64,000 nucleotides of DNA from Mesorhizobium wenxiniae (GCF_002284535.1 NZ_NPKH01000014.1:428614-492613); one strand, 5' to 3'. Numbered from the stretch's first letter, positions 39,964 through 50,694 are shown. Made by a program: numbers and translations. Notes: generated from the sequence alone by a model not told the origin.

Positions 39964-41688
39964 TTGGCGATCGCTGCCGGCAGCACGACGCGTCTGTGGA
40001 CGCTTGTCGCGAAGGAGTTCTGGCGCAAGACGCGCCGGCGCCTGCGTGCCGGGCCGCTCCATCGCTGGCGCTACTCCGGCCGCACGCCGGAACGGGTGTT
40101 GATCGCTCCGCCGGACCTGCGCCTGGCCGACCCACAGATCGCGCTCGAGATCTATTATGGCCGCTATCCGCTGTCGGGGCATCTGGTCGAGACCGGCGGC
40201 AAGTCGCCCTTCCAGATTGCCGTGCCCAATCCCGGCTGGCAAAAGGCGCTGCACGGTTTTCGCTGGCTGCGCCATATGCGCGCCGCCGGCACTGAGCTTG
40301 CCGCAGCCAATGCCCGCGCGCTGGTCTCCGACTGGATCACTATCCATGGCAGCAACATTTCCGGTGTCGCCTGGGAGCCCGGCACGACGGCCAAGCGAGT
40401 CATTGCCTGGCTGCAGCATTCCTCGGTGGTGCTGCAAGGCGCTGAATTTCCCTTCTACCGCGCCTTCCTGAAATCGCTGGCCATGCAGATCCGCTATCTC
40501 AGGGCGATGGCACGCGAAATGCCGGACGGCAATGACAGGCTGCGCGCCCGCATCGCGCTTGCCTTCGCCGCTCTGTCACTGCCGGCACCGCCATCGGCGC
40601 TGCGTGGTGCGACACGCAACCTCGCCGAGGAGCTCGACCGTCAGATTCTGCCGGATGGCGGTCATATTTCCCGCAATCCGATGGCCGTTCTTGAAACGCT
40701 CGCCGATCTTCTGCCGCTGCGCCAGACCTATGCCAATCAAGCCGAAACGCCGCCGGCGGCGCTGATGGGCGCCATCGACCGTATGCTGCCGGCGCTTCGC
40801 TTCTTTCGCCACCAGGACGGCAGCCTCGCGCGCTTCAACGGCATGGGCGCGACCATCCACGACCGCATCGCCACCATTCTGCGCCACGACGACACCGCCG
40901 GCGCGCCGTTGCTGCACGCACCGCATTCGGGCTACGAGCGCCTCTCCATCGGCGGCGTCACCGTGATCGCCGATACCGGCCCGCCACCGCCTATCGATGT
41001 TTCCAACGCGGCGCACGCCGGATGCCTGGCCTTCGAGCTGTCTTCCGGCCGCCGCCACTATGTCGTCAACGCCGGCGTCGATACCTATGGCGCCGCCGAA
41101 TTCCGGCCGCTTGCCCGCGCCACGGCCGCCCATTCGACCGCCACCATCAACGACACCTCGTCGGCGCGTTTCAGCCACTCGCTGCGCGTCAACGATCTGC
41201 TCGGCACGCCGTTGATCGGCGGCCCGCAGCATGTGCTTTGCAAGCGCACCGACCAGCAAGGCAGCCAGGGTTTTCTGGCTCGCCACGACGGCTATGTCGC
41301 GCGCTTCGGCTTCCTGCATGAGCGCGAACTGAAATTGTCGACGAACGGCAATGTGCTCGCCGGCAGGGATCGCCTTCTGCGGCGGGGCGGCGCGGCGATC
41401 CGCAACAACGGCCGCGATTTCGTCACCGTACGCTTCCACATCCATCCCGACATAGGCCTGCTCCAGGACGAGCACTGCCGCCTGGTGCTGACCGCCGAAC
41501 AGGCCGACACATGGGTGTTCACCTGCACCGAGGTAGCCCCCGAGGTCGAGGAATCGATTTATTTCGCCGGTCTTGGCGGCCCGCGCCGCAGCCGGCAGAT
41601 CGTGCTGGCCTTCAAGGCATCGGAGGTTTCCGAAGTCCATTGGCAACTGACGCGAACGGCCATTGCCGGTCATCCTGCAAAAAGCTGA
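39964..41688 (+). CDS. Heparinase II/III-like protein
   Basis: 574 residues. An N-terminal alpha-toroid-like region (residues about 60-330, with PNPGWQKALHGFRWLRHMR and LFPGGH-type DGGHISRNP) is followed by a beta-rich heparinase II/III C-terminal domain (GYERLSIGGVTVIADTG, SAGRRHYVVNAG-like SSGRRHYVVNAG, HSTATINDTSSARF, REVRLS-like RELKLS). Such proteins between rsmB and purH are typical of rhizobia and may act on an acidic or cell-surface polysaccharide. It starts with TTG at 39964 behind GAGGAGGGC; no in-frame ATG is close. No signal peptide is evident. The substrate is unknown. Confidence 0.85.
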   Translation: MAIAAGSTTRLWTLVAKEFWRKTRRRLRAGPLHRWRYSGRTPERVLIAPPDLRLADPQIALEIYYGRYPLSGHLVETGGKSPFQIAVPNPGWQKALHGFRWLRHMRAAGTELAAANARALVSDWITIHGSNISGVAWEPGTTAKRVIAWLQHSSVVLQGAEFPFYRAFLKSLAMQIRYLRAMAREMPDGNDRLRARIALAFAALSLPAPPSALRGATRNLAEELDRQILPDGGHISRNPMAVLETLADLLPLRQTYANQAETPPAALMGAIDRMLPALRFFRHQDGSLARFNGMGATIHDRIATILRHDDTAGAPLLHAPHSGYERLSIGGVTVIADTGPPPPIDVSNAAHAGCLAFELSSGRRHYVVNAGVDTYGAAEFRPLARATAAHSTATINDTSSARFSHSLRVNDLLGTPLIGGPQHVLCKRTDQQGSQGFLARHDGYVARFGFLHERELKLSTNGNVLAGRDRLLRRGGAAIRNNGRDFVTVRFHIHPDIGLLQDEHCRLVLTAEQADTWVFTCTEVAPEVEESIYFAGLGGPRRSRQIVLAFKASEVSEVHWQLTRTAIAGHPAKS

Positions 41689-41740
41689 GACTGCAGGTGG
41701 CAGCGGAGCGAATGATCCAGGCCTGGAGCAAAGGATGCTG

Positions 41741-41846
41741 TAACGCATCGGCCTGAAAATTGGAACGATTTTCGGAAAGTACGATGCGTAGGCCGAAAAG
41801 TGTTAGAGCGTACTCTGTGCGTCCAAGTGGACGCACGTCGCTCTAA
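41741..41846. repeat. Palindromic intergenic repeat before purH
   Basis: First module with ACGCATCG and CGATGCGT arms around a GAAAATTGGAACGATTTTC core (about 41743-41790), second module 41803-41846 with TTAGAGCG and CGCTCTAA arms around GTGCGTCC and GGACGCAC. It is a variant of the elements at 27997 and 61541. Confidence 0.8.
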
Positions 41847-41920
41847 CGGCTTGATTTCCGGTCGCCATGTGCTACGGCGCGCGGACACTTTCCCAACCAG
41901 CCGTGAAAGGCCGCCAGCCC

Positions 41921-43537
41921 ATGGCCGTCGCCGCCAAGAACATTCCCGCGCCTGACCTCGTTCCCGTTCGCCGCGCGCTGCTCTCCGTCTTCGACAAGAC
42001 CGGGCTCATCGATTTCGCCAGGGCTCTGGCCGCGGCCGGCGTCGAGCTGGTCTCCACCGGCGGCACGGCAAAGGCGATCGCCGAGGCGGGCATGGCCGTT
42101 CGCGACGTCTCCGACCTTACCGGCTTTCCCGAGATCATGGACGGCCGCGTCAAGACGCTGCATCCGTCCGTGCACGGCGCGCTGCTCGGCGTGCGCGACG
42201 ATCCCGAACACGCCGCGGCGATGCGCGATCATGGCATTGAGCCGATCGATCTCGTCGTCTCCAATCTCTATCCCTTCGAGGATGTCCGCCGCTCCGGCGC
42301 GGCTTACGCCTCGATCGTCGAGAACATCGACATAGGCGGCCCGGCGATGATCCGCGCCTCGGCCAAGAACCACGCCTATGTCGCCATCGTCACTGACCCC
42401 GAGGACTATGCCTCGGTGCTCAACGCACTGGAGATGAATTTCGGCTCGCTCTCGCTGGATTTCCGCAAGAAACTGGCGGCCAAGGCTTTCGCCCGCACCG
42501 CCAGCTATGATGCGGCGATCTCCGGCTGGTTCGCCGAAGCGCTGGAGATCGAGCATCCCACCTGGCGCGCCTTCGGCGGCAGGCTGGACCAGGTGATGCG
42601 CTACGGCGAAAATCCGCACCAGAGTGCCGGCTTCTACGTCGATGGCGATAAGCGGCCGGGCGTCGCGACGGCGCGCCAGCTTCAGGGCAAGCAGCTTTCC
42701 TACAACAACATCAACGACACCGACGCCGCCTTCGAACTGGTCGGCGAGTTCGATCCGAACCGCTCCGCCACTGTCGCCATCATCAAGCACGCCAACCCGT
42801 GCGGCGTCGCCGAGGGCGCTTCGCTGAAGGCGGCCTACGCCAAGGCGTTTGCCTGCGACCCTGTCTCGGCTTTTGGCGGCATTGTCGCGATGAACCGTAC
42901 CCTCGATGCCGAGGCCGCCGAAGAGATCGTCAAAACCTTCACCGAGGTCATCATCGCGCCGGGCGCCTCGGAAGAAGCAATCGGCATCGTCGCCGCCAAG
43001 AAGAATCTGCGCTTGCTTGTCACCGGCGGCCTGCCCGATCCGCGCGCGGCCGGCTCCACCGTGAAATCCGTTTCCGGCGGGTTGCTCGTCCAGGGCCGCG
43101 ACAATGCGGTGGTCGATGACCTCGACCTGAAAGTGGTGACCAGGCGCGCGCCGACGCCGGCCGAGATGGCCGATCTCAAATTCGCCTTTCGCATCGCAAA
43201 GCACGTCAAGTCGAATGCCATTATCTATGTCAGAGACGGTGCCACCGTCGGCATCGGCGCCGGCCAGATGAGCCGGGTCGATTCCTCGCGCATCGCCGCG
43301 CGCAAGGCGCTCGACGCGGCCGAAGCTGCCGGCCTGGCCGAGCCGCTGACCAAAAATTCTGTCGTCGCTTCGGATGCCTTTTTCCCGTTTGCCGACGGGC
43401 TGCTGTCTGCGATCGAAGCCGGCGCTACCGCCGTCATCCAGCCGGGTGGCTCGATGCGCGACGACGATGTCATCGCCGCCGCCGACGCCCACGGCATCGC
43501 TATGGTGTTTACCGGCGTGAGGCATTTCAGGCATTGA
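41921..43537 (+). CDS. purH: Bifunctional AICAR formyltransferase / IMP cyclohydrolase
   Basis: 538 residues. PurH does the last two steps of IMP synthesis. The N-terminal cyclohydrolase domain has [38 protein letters not shown] and NLYPF; the formyltransferase domain has [38 protein letters not shown] (with the catalytic Lys-His) and the C-terminal [23 protein letters not shown] (partly quoted: [13 protein letters not shown]). The start at 41921 is chosen over an in-frame ATG 18 codons earlier because the family begins near PVRRALLSV. Confidence 0.97.
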   Translation: MAVAAKNIPAPDLVPVRRALLSVFDKTGLIDFARALAAAGVELVSTGGTAKAIAEAGMAVRDVSDLTGFPEIMDGRVKTLHPSVHGALLGVRDDPEHAAAMRDHGIEPIDLVVSNLYPFEDVRRSGAAYASIVENIDIGGPAMIRASAKNHAYVAIVTDPEDYASVLNALEMNFGSLSLDFRKKLAAKAFARTASYDAAISGWFAEALEIEHPTWRAFGGRLDQVMRYGENPHQSAGFYVDGDKRPGVATARQLQGKQLSYNNINDTDAAFELVGEFDPNRSATVAIIKHANPCGVAEGASLKAAYAKAFACDPVSAFGGIVAMNRTLDAEAAEEIVKTFTEVIIAPGASEEAIGIVAAKKNLRLLVTGGLPDPRAAGSTVKSVSGGLLVQGRDNAVVDDLDLKVVTRRAPTPAEMADLKFAFRIAKHVKSNAIIYVRDGATVGIGAGQMSRVDSSRIAARKALDAAEAAGLAEPLTKNSVVASDAFFPFADGLLSAIEAGATAVIQPGGSMRDDDVIAAADAHGIAMVFTGVRHFRH

Positions 43538-43538
43538 G

Positions 43539-43600
43539 CACCCCTCCTTCTCCCCTTGCGGAAGAAGGAGGCCGAGCGAAGCTCGGTCGGATGAGGGGTG
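43539..43600. repeat. CACCCCTC-type intergenic palindrome, copy 1
   Basis: CACCCCTC at the left and GAGGGGTG at the right; inside are CCTTCTCC/GGAAGAAGG and GAGCGAAGCTC pairings. It is the type often seen between rhizobial genes; a partner follows at 43673. Confidence 0.75.
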
Positions 43601-43672
43601 TTGGCAGGATCGCCACGATGAAGACGTAAACGATTCAAATCCCTCGATGTTTTCACGTCTCGTTTCTTCCAG

Positions 43673-43731
43673 CACCCCTCATCCGTCTCGGCGCTATCGC
43701 GCCGATCCACCCTTCTCGCACGGGAGAAGGG
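43673..43731. repeat. CACCCCTC-type intergenic palindrome, copy 2
   Basis: Starts CACCCCTCATCCGTCTCGGC, with a GGCGCTATCGCGCC hairpin and CCCTTCTC/GAGAAGGG arms. It ends 9 bp before the stop of the leftward MFS gene. Confidence 0.75.
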
Positions 43732-43740
43732 AAGAGCAGT

Positions 43741-45117
43741 TCACTCTGCCGGCTGGTCCGCTGGATAAGGCGTGCGGACCAGGATCGCCAGGCCGACGCC
43801 GAGGAACAGCACGATTGCCGCCATGCCTAGCCGCGACGAGCCGCTGGCTAAGGTGATCGTGGCCACCATGAATGGCGCAGCAAAACTGGTCGCCCGTCCG
43901 GCCAGCGCATAGATGCCGAAATAGCGGCCCGATTCGGCAGCGGTGACGCTGCGCGCCATGTAGGAGCGCGACGATGCCTGCACCGGCCCAAAGGCAAGCC
44001 CGATCAGCAGACCGAAAAAGATGTAGGCTTTTTCGGCGGGTGTACCGAACAACCCGCCGCTATCGGCTCCGGGCATCATCCAGGCACCGAACAGCGTGTA
44101 ACCCGGCCCGGTCGAGACGATGCCGATCGTGGCAATGCTGAGCAAGACAAGCGAAATCATCACTATGGTCTTGGAGCCGAGCGCCACGTCGAGGCGTGCG
44201 GCAACCAGGCAGCCGACGATGGCGACGACGTTGAGGATGATGCCGAACAGGCCGATCTCGGTGATCGACCAGTGGAACATCGCCGCCGCAAAGGCACCGC
44301 CCAGGGCAAGCAACGCATTGACGCCATCCTGATAGATCATGCGGGCGACGAGAAAGCGGAAGATGCCGCTGCGCTTGCGTATTTCGCCCAGCGTCGATTT
44401 CAATTCCGACAGCCCCTCGCGCACCGCCGGTCCAAGGGGAATACCCTTGGCCGCATCCGGCGTGAAAAGGAACATTGGCAGGATGAACAGGAAATACCAG
44501 GCCGCTGTGAGGGGTCCGGTCGCTCGTGCGTCCTCGCCGCGTTTCGGATCGAGCCCGAGGATCGGGTCGAGGCCGACGATCGTCTTGCCGGTTTCCGGTG
44601 AACTGGCCATGAGGGCGACGACGACGATAAGCGCGATCATGCCGCCGAGATAGCCAAGGCCCCATGCCATATTCGAGATTCGGCCGATTTCGCTCTTCGG
44701 CACCAGACGCGGCATCATCGAATCGTTGAAGACGGTCGAGAATTCCGCCGCGACCGAGGCCAGCGAGAAGAACAGCACGACCAGGAAAAGGTTCGAGCCG
44801 GGAGCAGCGAACCACAGCAGGCAAAGACTGGTGATCTTGATCGCGGCGAAGAGTGCGATCCACGGTTTTCGCGGGCCGGTCTGGTCGGCGACCGAGCCGA
44901 GGATCGGCGACAGAACGGCGATGGCCAGACCCGCCGCGGCGATGCCGTAACCCCATGCCGCCTGCCCCGTTTCAGGATCGCTCGCCATGCGCGAGACGAA
45001 ATAGGGCCCGAAGATGAAGGTGGTGATGACCGTGAAAAACGGCTGCGCCGCCCAGTCGAACAGCATCCACCCCCAGATGCCGCGTCTCGACGTCCGCTGC
45101 ACTGCTATTTCGGCCAT
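43741..45117 (-). CDS. MFS transporter of the UMF1/Atg22-like family
   Basis: 458 residues, about 12 membrane helices. The N-terminus GWMLFDWAAQPFFTVITTFIF and the following PYFVSRMA are characteristic of UMF1 (Atg22-like) transporters, as are EFSTVFNDSMMPRLV and the long central loop (about 180-260). In yeast Atg22 exports amino acids from the vacuole; the bacterial substrate is unknown. The start at 45117 has GGGAGGGG upstream. It lies downstream of the GDH gene on the same strand, 93 bp away. Confidence 0.88.
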   Translation of the reverse strand: MAEIAVQRTSRRGIWGWMLFDWAAQPFFTVITTFIFGPYFVSRMASDPETGQAAWGYGIAAAGLAIAVLSPILGSVADQTGPRKPWIALFAAIKITSLCLLWFAAPGSNLFLVVLFFSLASVAAEFSTVFNDSMMPRLVPKSEIGRISNMAWGLGYLGGMIALIVVVALMASSPETGKTIVGLDPILGLDPKRGEDARATGPLTAAWYFLFILPMFLFTPDAAKGIPLGPAVREGLSELKSTLGEIRKRSGIFRFLVARMIYQDGVNALLALGGAFAAAMFHWSITEIGLFGIILNVVAIVGCLVAARLDVALGSKTIVMISLVLLSIATIGIVSTGPGYTLFGAWMMPGADSGGLFGTPAEKAYIFFGLLIGLAFGPVQASSRSYMARSVTAAESGRYFGIYALAGRATSFAAPFMVATITLASGSSRLGMAAIVLFLGVGLAILVRTPYPADQPAE

Positions 45118-45210
45118 ATCCCCTCCCACGAAACGGTGCCCCGAAGCGGGGAACCGCTTCGCTCTATAGCGCAGTTCTTGCCGGCAATCGCGCGCGATTT
45201 GGAAGGCTTC

Positions 45211-48200
45211 TCACAGCACCGTCAGGTCGCTGATCAGCCCCGATGCCACCGACAGCCGCGACACCGTGATGTCGCCGCCCTCGGTCAGCGCCTGCAGCCG
45301 CTCGCGGATGCGCCCGACCCTCTCGCCGCCGGCCTCCAGCCACGCCGTCACCGGATCCGCCGCCTTGGCGTGGCCGGTGAGCGCCGCCACCGCGATGCCG
45401 CGCCTGGCCGCGCCGATCGTGTCGGTGGCGCGGGACAGCGCCAATTGGTCGTAGTAGTCGGACGGCGCGATCGAGCGCGCCGCATCCTCGACGCGCGGAA
45501 TGCGGAAGGCATCGCTTACCGCGAAAAACGCCTTCGCAGCGACGACGATGTCGGCGTTCGCCGTTCGGGCCGTCAGCGCGATGTCAGGGACGACGCCCGC
45601 CACATCGGTCAGCGCCAGCTGTTCTGCCAGTCTTTCGGGCGCGCCACCCTTGGCCAGACCATGCCGCCGCTCCTCGATCCGCTCGCGCGAGAAGGCCGGC
45701 AGCAGCGAAACGAGCTTCGGCTCCAGTGCCTTGCGCGCGTCCAGCAATTCAGCGATCCGCTGGCCGAGCGGTGCGGTGCTGGTATCGTTCTTGAGATACC
45801 AGCCGCTGGCCACATAAGTGAGCCGGCTAACAGCTTGATAAAGGTCGAGCTGCACCTGTCCGTCGATCTGGTTGTCGAGTGCATCGATCTGGCGATAGAG
45901 CGCCGGCAACCCAAACCCGTCGCGCACCACGGCGAAGGTCCGGACCACGTCGGCCGCGCTGCGACCGGTCGCTTCCTGCAGCCTGTTGACGAAGGATGGG
46001 CCGCCGCGATTGACCAGATCGTTGGCGACGACACGGGCGATGATTTCGCGGCGCAGGCGATGGCCATGGATCTCGGCCGCGTATTTCTTCGCCATACGGT
46101 CCGGAAAATAGCCCATCAGGTCACGGTCGAAATGCGGATCGTCCGGCACGTCGCTGGCGACGATGTCGGAAAACAACGCGATCTTGGCGTAGGCCAACAG
46201 CACGCCGAGCTCGGCCCTGGTCAACGGCTCGCCGCGCGCCTCGCGCTCGGCAAGGGCTGCCGGCGACGGCAGAGCTTCGACAGTGCGGTCGAGCAGGCCG
46301 CGCGCCTCGAGCGCTGCCATGAAACGGCTCTGATGGGCGATATCGGCAAGGCCGCGCTTGCGGGCAAGGGACAGCGCCAGCGTCTGCTCGTAATTGTTGG
46401 ACAGCACCAGCGCGCTCACATCGTCGGTCATCTCGGCAAGAAGCTTGTTGCGCGCTGGGCGGGTCAGCGCCCCCTTGCGCATGGCGGAAGCCAGCGCGAT
46501 CTTGATGTTGACCTCGACATCGGAGCAGTTGACGCCGCCCGAATTGTCGATGGCGTCGGAATTGCAGCGCCCGCCATTCAGCCCGAACTCGATGCGGGCC
46601 CGCTGCGTCGCGCCGAGATTGGCGCCCTCGCCGATGACCTTGGCGCGCACTTCGAGCGCGGTCACCCGGATGGCATCGTTGGCGCGATCGCCGACGTCCT
46701 GGTTGGTTTCCGTCGATGCCCTCAGATATGTGCCGATGCCGCCGAACCATAAAAGGTCGACCGGCGCCTTGAGGATGGCATTCATGATCTCGACCGGCGA
46801 GGCGGTCGTCTTGCCGAGGCCGATCGCCGCGGCCGCGGCCGGCGGCAGCGTGATCGACTTCTGGCTGCGCGAGACGATGACGCCGCCTTCGGACAGTTTT
46901 GTCTTGTCGTAGTCCTGCCAGCTCGAACGGGCGAGGGCGAACATGCGCCGGCGCTCGGCCATCGAAGCCGCCATGTCTGGAGCGGGATCGATGAAGATGT
47001 CGCGATGGTCGAAGGCGGCGATAAGCCGGGTCTGCTCGGACAGCAGCATGCCGTTGCCGAACACGTCGCCCGACATGTCGCCGACGCCGACGACGGTGAA
47101 GGGTGTGGTCTGGATATCGCGGTTCATCTCGCGGAAATGCCGCTTGACTGCTTCCCAGGCGCCCTTGGCGGTGATGCCCATCTTCTTATGGTCGTAGCCG
47201 GCCGAGCCGCCGCTGGCGAAGGCGTCGTCGAGCCAGAAGCCATGCTTCTCGCTGATGGCGTTGGCGGTGTCGGAGAAAGTCGCCGTGCCTTTGTCGGCGG
47301 CGACGACGAAGTATGGATCATCCTGGTCACGCCTGGTCACATCGGCTGGCGGAATGACGCCGTCCAGGCCGATATTGTCAGTGATCGACAACAGGCTGGA
47401 GACGTAGTTCTTGTAGGCGGACGCGCCGGCTTCGAAGATGGCGTCGCGGCCGCTGCCCATCGGCAGCTTCTTCGGATAGAAACCGCCCTTGGCGCCGACC
47501 GGCACGATCACCGCATTCTTGACCTGCTGCGCCTTGACCAGGCCGAGCACTTCGGTGCGGTAGTCCTGGGCACGGTCCGACCAGCGCAGGCCGCCGCGGG
47601 CGACCGGGCCGAAGCGCAGATGCACGCCCTCGACCTCGGAACCGTAGACAAAGATCTCCCGCCACGGCCGCGGCGCCGGCAGACCGTCAACCGCCTGCGA
47701 GTCGAGCTTGATCGCCAGCGACTGGCCCTTCTCCTTCGTATCGGGAACGAAATGATTGGTGCGTAGCGAGGCTTCGATCAGGTTGAGGTAACGACGGATG
47801 ATGGTGTCGTCATCGATGTTGGGAACCTCTTCCAACGCATCCCTGATCTTGGCCTTGAGGTGCTTGGCCGCGACCACCCCTTCCGTCTCCGCCGTCGGTC
47901 CGAGGCGGGCGACGAACAGCTCATGCAGGCCACGCGCTATCTCCGGATAGCGGTTGAGTGCGGCGGCAATGAAATCCTGGCTCTGCGGGATCCCGGCCTG
48001 CTGCAGATAGCGGCCATAGGCGCGCAGGATGGTGACCTCGCTCGACCACAGGCCGGCGGTCTGGGCAAGGCCGTTATAGCCGTCATTGTCGATCTCGCCG
48101 CGCCAGACGGAAAGGAACGCGTCCTCGAACAGCGCGCCGCGGTCGGCAAGGTCGATCGGCTTGCCGTAGCTGTTTTCGAGCTCCATGTCGTGGATGAAGA

Positions 48201-49995
48201 CCATGCCGGAAGCCTCGTCCCCGACCTCGAAGGTGCGCTCGCTGATCACGCGGAAACCGATGTTCTCCAGCACCGGCACCCGCCGCGACAGCGCCACCGG
48301 GCTGCCATGGTGATAGATCTTCAGCGCCGCCTGATGCGGCTCCTGGTTGACATGACGGTAGTAGTCGATGGCGATCGGGTTAGCCGCACTGATCCTGGCG
48401 ATGCGCCCGGCATCGGCCAACGCCTCCGCCGGCGAGAAGCTGTCGCGATAGCTTCCCGAGAAGCGCGAGGCGATTGCCGTGAGCGCCGCATCGGCGCCGC
48501 TCTCGGCCGCGGTCTCCCGCAGAATGTCGTCCCAGGTCCGCACGATGGCGCGGATCGCTGCCTCGATCGTCGCCTGGTCGATCTTCGGCGTCCTGCCGCC
48601 GGAACGGCCGATGATGAAGTGGACACGCGCCAGCCCGCCTTCCGGAAAGGCGGGATAGTAGGCCGACAGCCGGCCTTGGAACACCGTTTTCAGATAGGTG
48701 CCGATCTTCTCGCGTACGACGCTGTCGTAGCGGTCGCGCGGCACGAAGACGAGGATCGAGACGAAGCGGTCGAACTGATCGGCGCGCACCAGCGCTCTGA
48801 CGCGCGGCCGCTCGATCAGCCCCAAAATGGCTTCGGCGTGCTTGCGCAGGATCGGCACCGGAACCTGGAACAACTCGTCGCGCGGATAGCTCTCCAGCAC
48901 GTTGATCAGTGCCTTGCCGGAGTGATCTTCAGGGTTGAAACCGGATTTGGCGATGATGGTTTCGGCTTTCGACCTGAGATAAGGGATCTTCATCACCGAG
49001 CGCGTGTAGGCAGTCGAGGTGAACAGGCCGACAATGCGCAGTTCGCCGGCAAGCACGCCCTTGGCGGTGTAGGTCTTGACGCCGATGTAATCGAGATAGA
49101 TGCGGCGATGCACGGTCGATTTGGCGTTGGCCTTGGTGACGATCAGCGGTTCCGGCCCGTGCAGGAAGGCGCGGATTTCCGGCGTCGTCGACACCGCTTC
49201 GGTGCCGCGCCGCAGCACCAGCACGTCCGGATCGGAGAGGATGCCGAGGCCGGGCTTTTCGGTGCGCTCCAGCATGCCGCTCTTCTCGCCGCCGGTATAT
49301 TTGAACTCGCGCATGCCGAGGAAGGTGAAGTTGTCGTCGCGTAGCCATTCGAGGAAGGCGATCGCCTCAGCGACGTGGGCCTTGTCGAGCGGCACCGGAG
49401 CGTAACGGAACTCGGAGATTGCCTGGTCGAGGCGGGCCAGCATCGGCTTCCAGTCGGTGACAGCGGCGCGCACCTGGCCTAATATTTTCTTCAACCGCTC
49501 GGCCAATGCGTCGGCCTGATCGGCCGAAAGACGGGCGATATGGACGTGGATGACGCTCAGCCGCTCATGACTGTGATCGCCCTTGGCAAAGCCGCCATCG
49601 CCGAGGATCTCGTCGACGCCGCTCTTGCCGTGCCTGACGACGATGACCGGGTGGGTGACCAGCAGCGGTTCGCCGGCGCTCTCGGTGATCTCGCCGAGGA
49701 CGGAATCGAACAGGAATGGCATGTTGTCGTTGACGACGGTGATCACCGTCATCGGCCTGCCTTGGCGCACGACACCGGAATCAACCTCTATGGCGACGAG
49801 GCAATCGCCTTTCTTGTGCCTGGCGACGGCGCGTCCGGCGAGATCGGCGGCGCGTTCGAGGGCGGTCACCTCATAGGCGGCGACATCTTCGGCCGGCGCA
49901 CGGGCCAGCAGGTAATCGGCAAGCCTGCCGGGTTTCTCGCTGCCTTTGGCCGTGCTCATCTTTTTCAACTGGCTTGCAGATTTCAGGCCGGCCAT
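45211..49995 (-). CDS. NAD-specific glutamate dehydrogenase, large (about 180 kDa) class
   Basis: 1594 residues. This class oxidises glutamate to 2-oxoglutarate and ammonia with NAD and is the catabolic GDH of many proteobacteria. N-terminal ACT-like regulatory regions (VTHPVIVVRHGKSG, LSVIHVHIARL) and a long middle part precede the catalytic domain: FVYGSEVEGVHLRFGPVARGGLRWSDR (parts), KNAVIVPVGAKGGFYPK, the nucleotide-binding GVGDMSGDVFGNGML, and GGVNCSDVEVNIKI. The start at 49995 has GGGAGG about ten bases upstream; an ATG seven codons earlier is less likely. The frame is open over 4.8 kb without disruption. Confidence 0.95.
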   Translation of the reverse strand: MAGLKSASQLKKMSTAKGSEKPGRLADYLLARAPAEDVAAYEVTALERAADLAGRAVARHKKGDCLVAIEVDSGVVRQGRPMTVITVVNDNMPFLFDSVLGEITESAGEPLLVTHPVIVVRHGKSGVDEILGDGGFAKGDHSHERLSVIHVHIARLSADQADALAERLKKILGQVRAAVTDWKPMLARLDQAISEFRYAPVPLDKAHVAEAIAFLEWLRDDNFTFLGMREFKYTGGEKSGMLERTEKPGLGILSDPDVLVLRRGTEAVSTTPEIRAFLHGPEPLIVTKANAKSTVHRRIYLDYIGVKTYTAKGVLAGELRIVGLFTSTAYTRSVMKIPYLRSKAETIIAKSGFNPEDHSGKALINVLESYPRDELFQVPVPILRKHAEAILGLIERPRVRALVRADQFDRFVSILVFVPRDRYDSVVREKIGTYLKTVFQGRLSAYYPAFPEGGLARVHFIIGRSGGRTPKIDQATIEAAIRAIVRTWDDILRETAAESGADAALTAIASRFSGSYRDSFSPAEALADAGRIARISAANPIAIDYYRHVNQEPHQAALKIYHHGSPVALSRRVPVLENIGFRVISERTFEVGDEASGMVFIHDMELENSYGKPIDLADRGALFEDAFLSVWRGEIDNDGYNGLAQTAGLWSSEVTILRAYGRYLQQAGIPQSQDFIAAALNRYPEIARGLHELFVARLGPTAETEGVVAAKHLKAKIRDALEEVPNIDDDTIIRRYLNLIEASLRTNHFVPDTKEKGQSLAIKLDSQAVDGLPAPRPWREIFVYGSEVEGVHLRFGPVARGGLRWSDRAQDYRTEVLGLVKAQQVKNAVIVPVGAKGGFYPKKLPMGSGRDAIFEAGASAYKNYVSSLLSITDNIGLDGVIPPADVTRRDQDDPYFVVAADKGTATFSDTANAISEKHGFWLDDAFASGGSAGYDHKKMGITAKGAWEAVKRHFREMNRDIQTTPFTVVGVGDMSGDVFGNGMLLSEQTRLIAAFDHRDIFIDPAPDMAASMAERRRMFALARSSWQDYDKTKLSEGGVIVSRSQKSITLPPAAAAAIGLGKTTASPVEIMNAILKAPVDLLWFGGIGTYLRASTETNQDVGDRANDAIRVTALEVRAKVIGEGANLGATQRARIEFGLNGGRCNSDAIDNSGGVNCSDVEVNIKIALASAMRKGALTRPARNKLLAEMTDDVSALVLSNNYEQTLALSLARKRGLADIAHQSRFMAALEARGLLDRTVEALPSPAALAEREARGEPLTRAELGVLLAYAKIALFSDIVASDVPDDPHFDRDLMGYFPDRMAKKYAAEIHGHRLRREIIARVVANDLVNRGGPSFVNRLQEATGRSAADVVRTFAVVRDGFGLPALYRQIDALDNQIDGQVQLDLYQAVSRLTYVASGWYLKNDTSTAPLGQRIAELLDARKALEPKLVSLLPAFSRERIEERRHGLAKGGAPERLAEQLALTDVAGVVPDIALTARTANADIVVAAKAFFAVSDAFRIPRVEDAARSIAPSDYYDQLALSRATDTIGAARRGIAVAALTGHAKAADPVTAWLEAGGERVGRIRERLQALTEGGDITVSRLSVASGLISDLTVL

Positions 49996-50130
49996 GTCGC
50001 TAATCCCTCCCGTCATATGTTTTGCGACTATGGTAGCAGATGGCCGATATTTGGCGACAAAGGTTTGACCGCTTGCGACGAAATGTCGGGATTCGCCGGT
50101 GGGTCACCGAAAATGAGGAGAAAATCCGCC

Positions 50131-50694
50131 ATGAAAGACAAGATCACCGCACTTGACCTCGCGCCCGCGGAACTGAGCGAAGCGACGAAGGCCTATTTCG
50201 CCAAATGCGAGGAGAAGCTCGGCATCGTTCCCAATGTGCTTTTGGCCTACGCTTTCGACGAGACGAAGCTGCGTGCCTTCACCGATATGTACAACGATCT
50301 GATGCTGGGCCAATCCGGTCTGTCCAAGCTGGAGCGCGAGATGATCGCGGTCGCCGTCTCCTCCATCAATCATTGCTATTATTGCCTCGCCGCCCATGGC
50401 GCGGCGGTGCGCCAGCTTTCCGGCGACCCGGCCTTTGGCGAGATCATGGTGATGAACTTCCGCGCCGCCGATCTTTCCGCGAGACAGAAGGCGATGCTTG
50501 AATTCGCGGTGAAGCTGACCGAGCAGCCGGACAAGATCGTCAAGGCCGATCGTGCAGCGCTGCGTCAGGCCGGCTTTTCGGATCGCGATATCTGGGACAT
50601 CGCCTCGACCGCCGCCTTCTTCAACATGTCGAACCGGGTGGCGGCGGCAATCGACATGCGGCCGAACGATGAATACCATGCGATGGCGCGATGA
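50131..50694 (+). CDS. Peroxidase-related AhpD/CMD-family protein
   Basis: 187 residues. The alkylhydroperoxidase D-like core contains the redox pair Cys82-x-x-Cys85 in SINHCYYCLAAHGAAVR, with upstream MIAVAVS and downstream LEFAVKLTEQPDKI typical of the uncharacterised peroxidase-related subgroup. It likely uses the CxxC to reduce peroxides or as a carboxymuconolactone-decarboxylase-like oxidoreductase. The start at 50131 has AGGAG upstream; an ATG six codons earlier is possible. It is divergent from the GDH gene, with the YCII gene 115 bp after it. Confidence 0.9.
   Translation: MKDKITALDLAPAELSEATKAYFAKCEEKLGIVPNVLLAYAFDETKLRAFTDMYNDLMLGQSGLSKLEREMIAVAVSSINHCYYCLAAHGAAVRQLSGDPAFGEIMVMNFRAADLSARQKAMLEFAVKLTEQPDKIVKADRAALRQAGFSDRDIWDIASTAAFFNMSNRVAAAIDMRPNDEYHAMAR

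Noticed and set aside
41843..43675. 610-codon leftward frame across purH
   Set aside because: Antisense shadow of purH.
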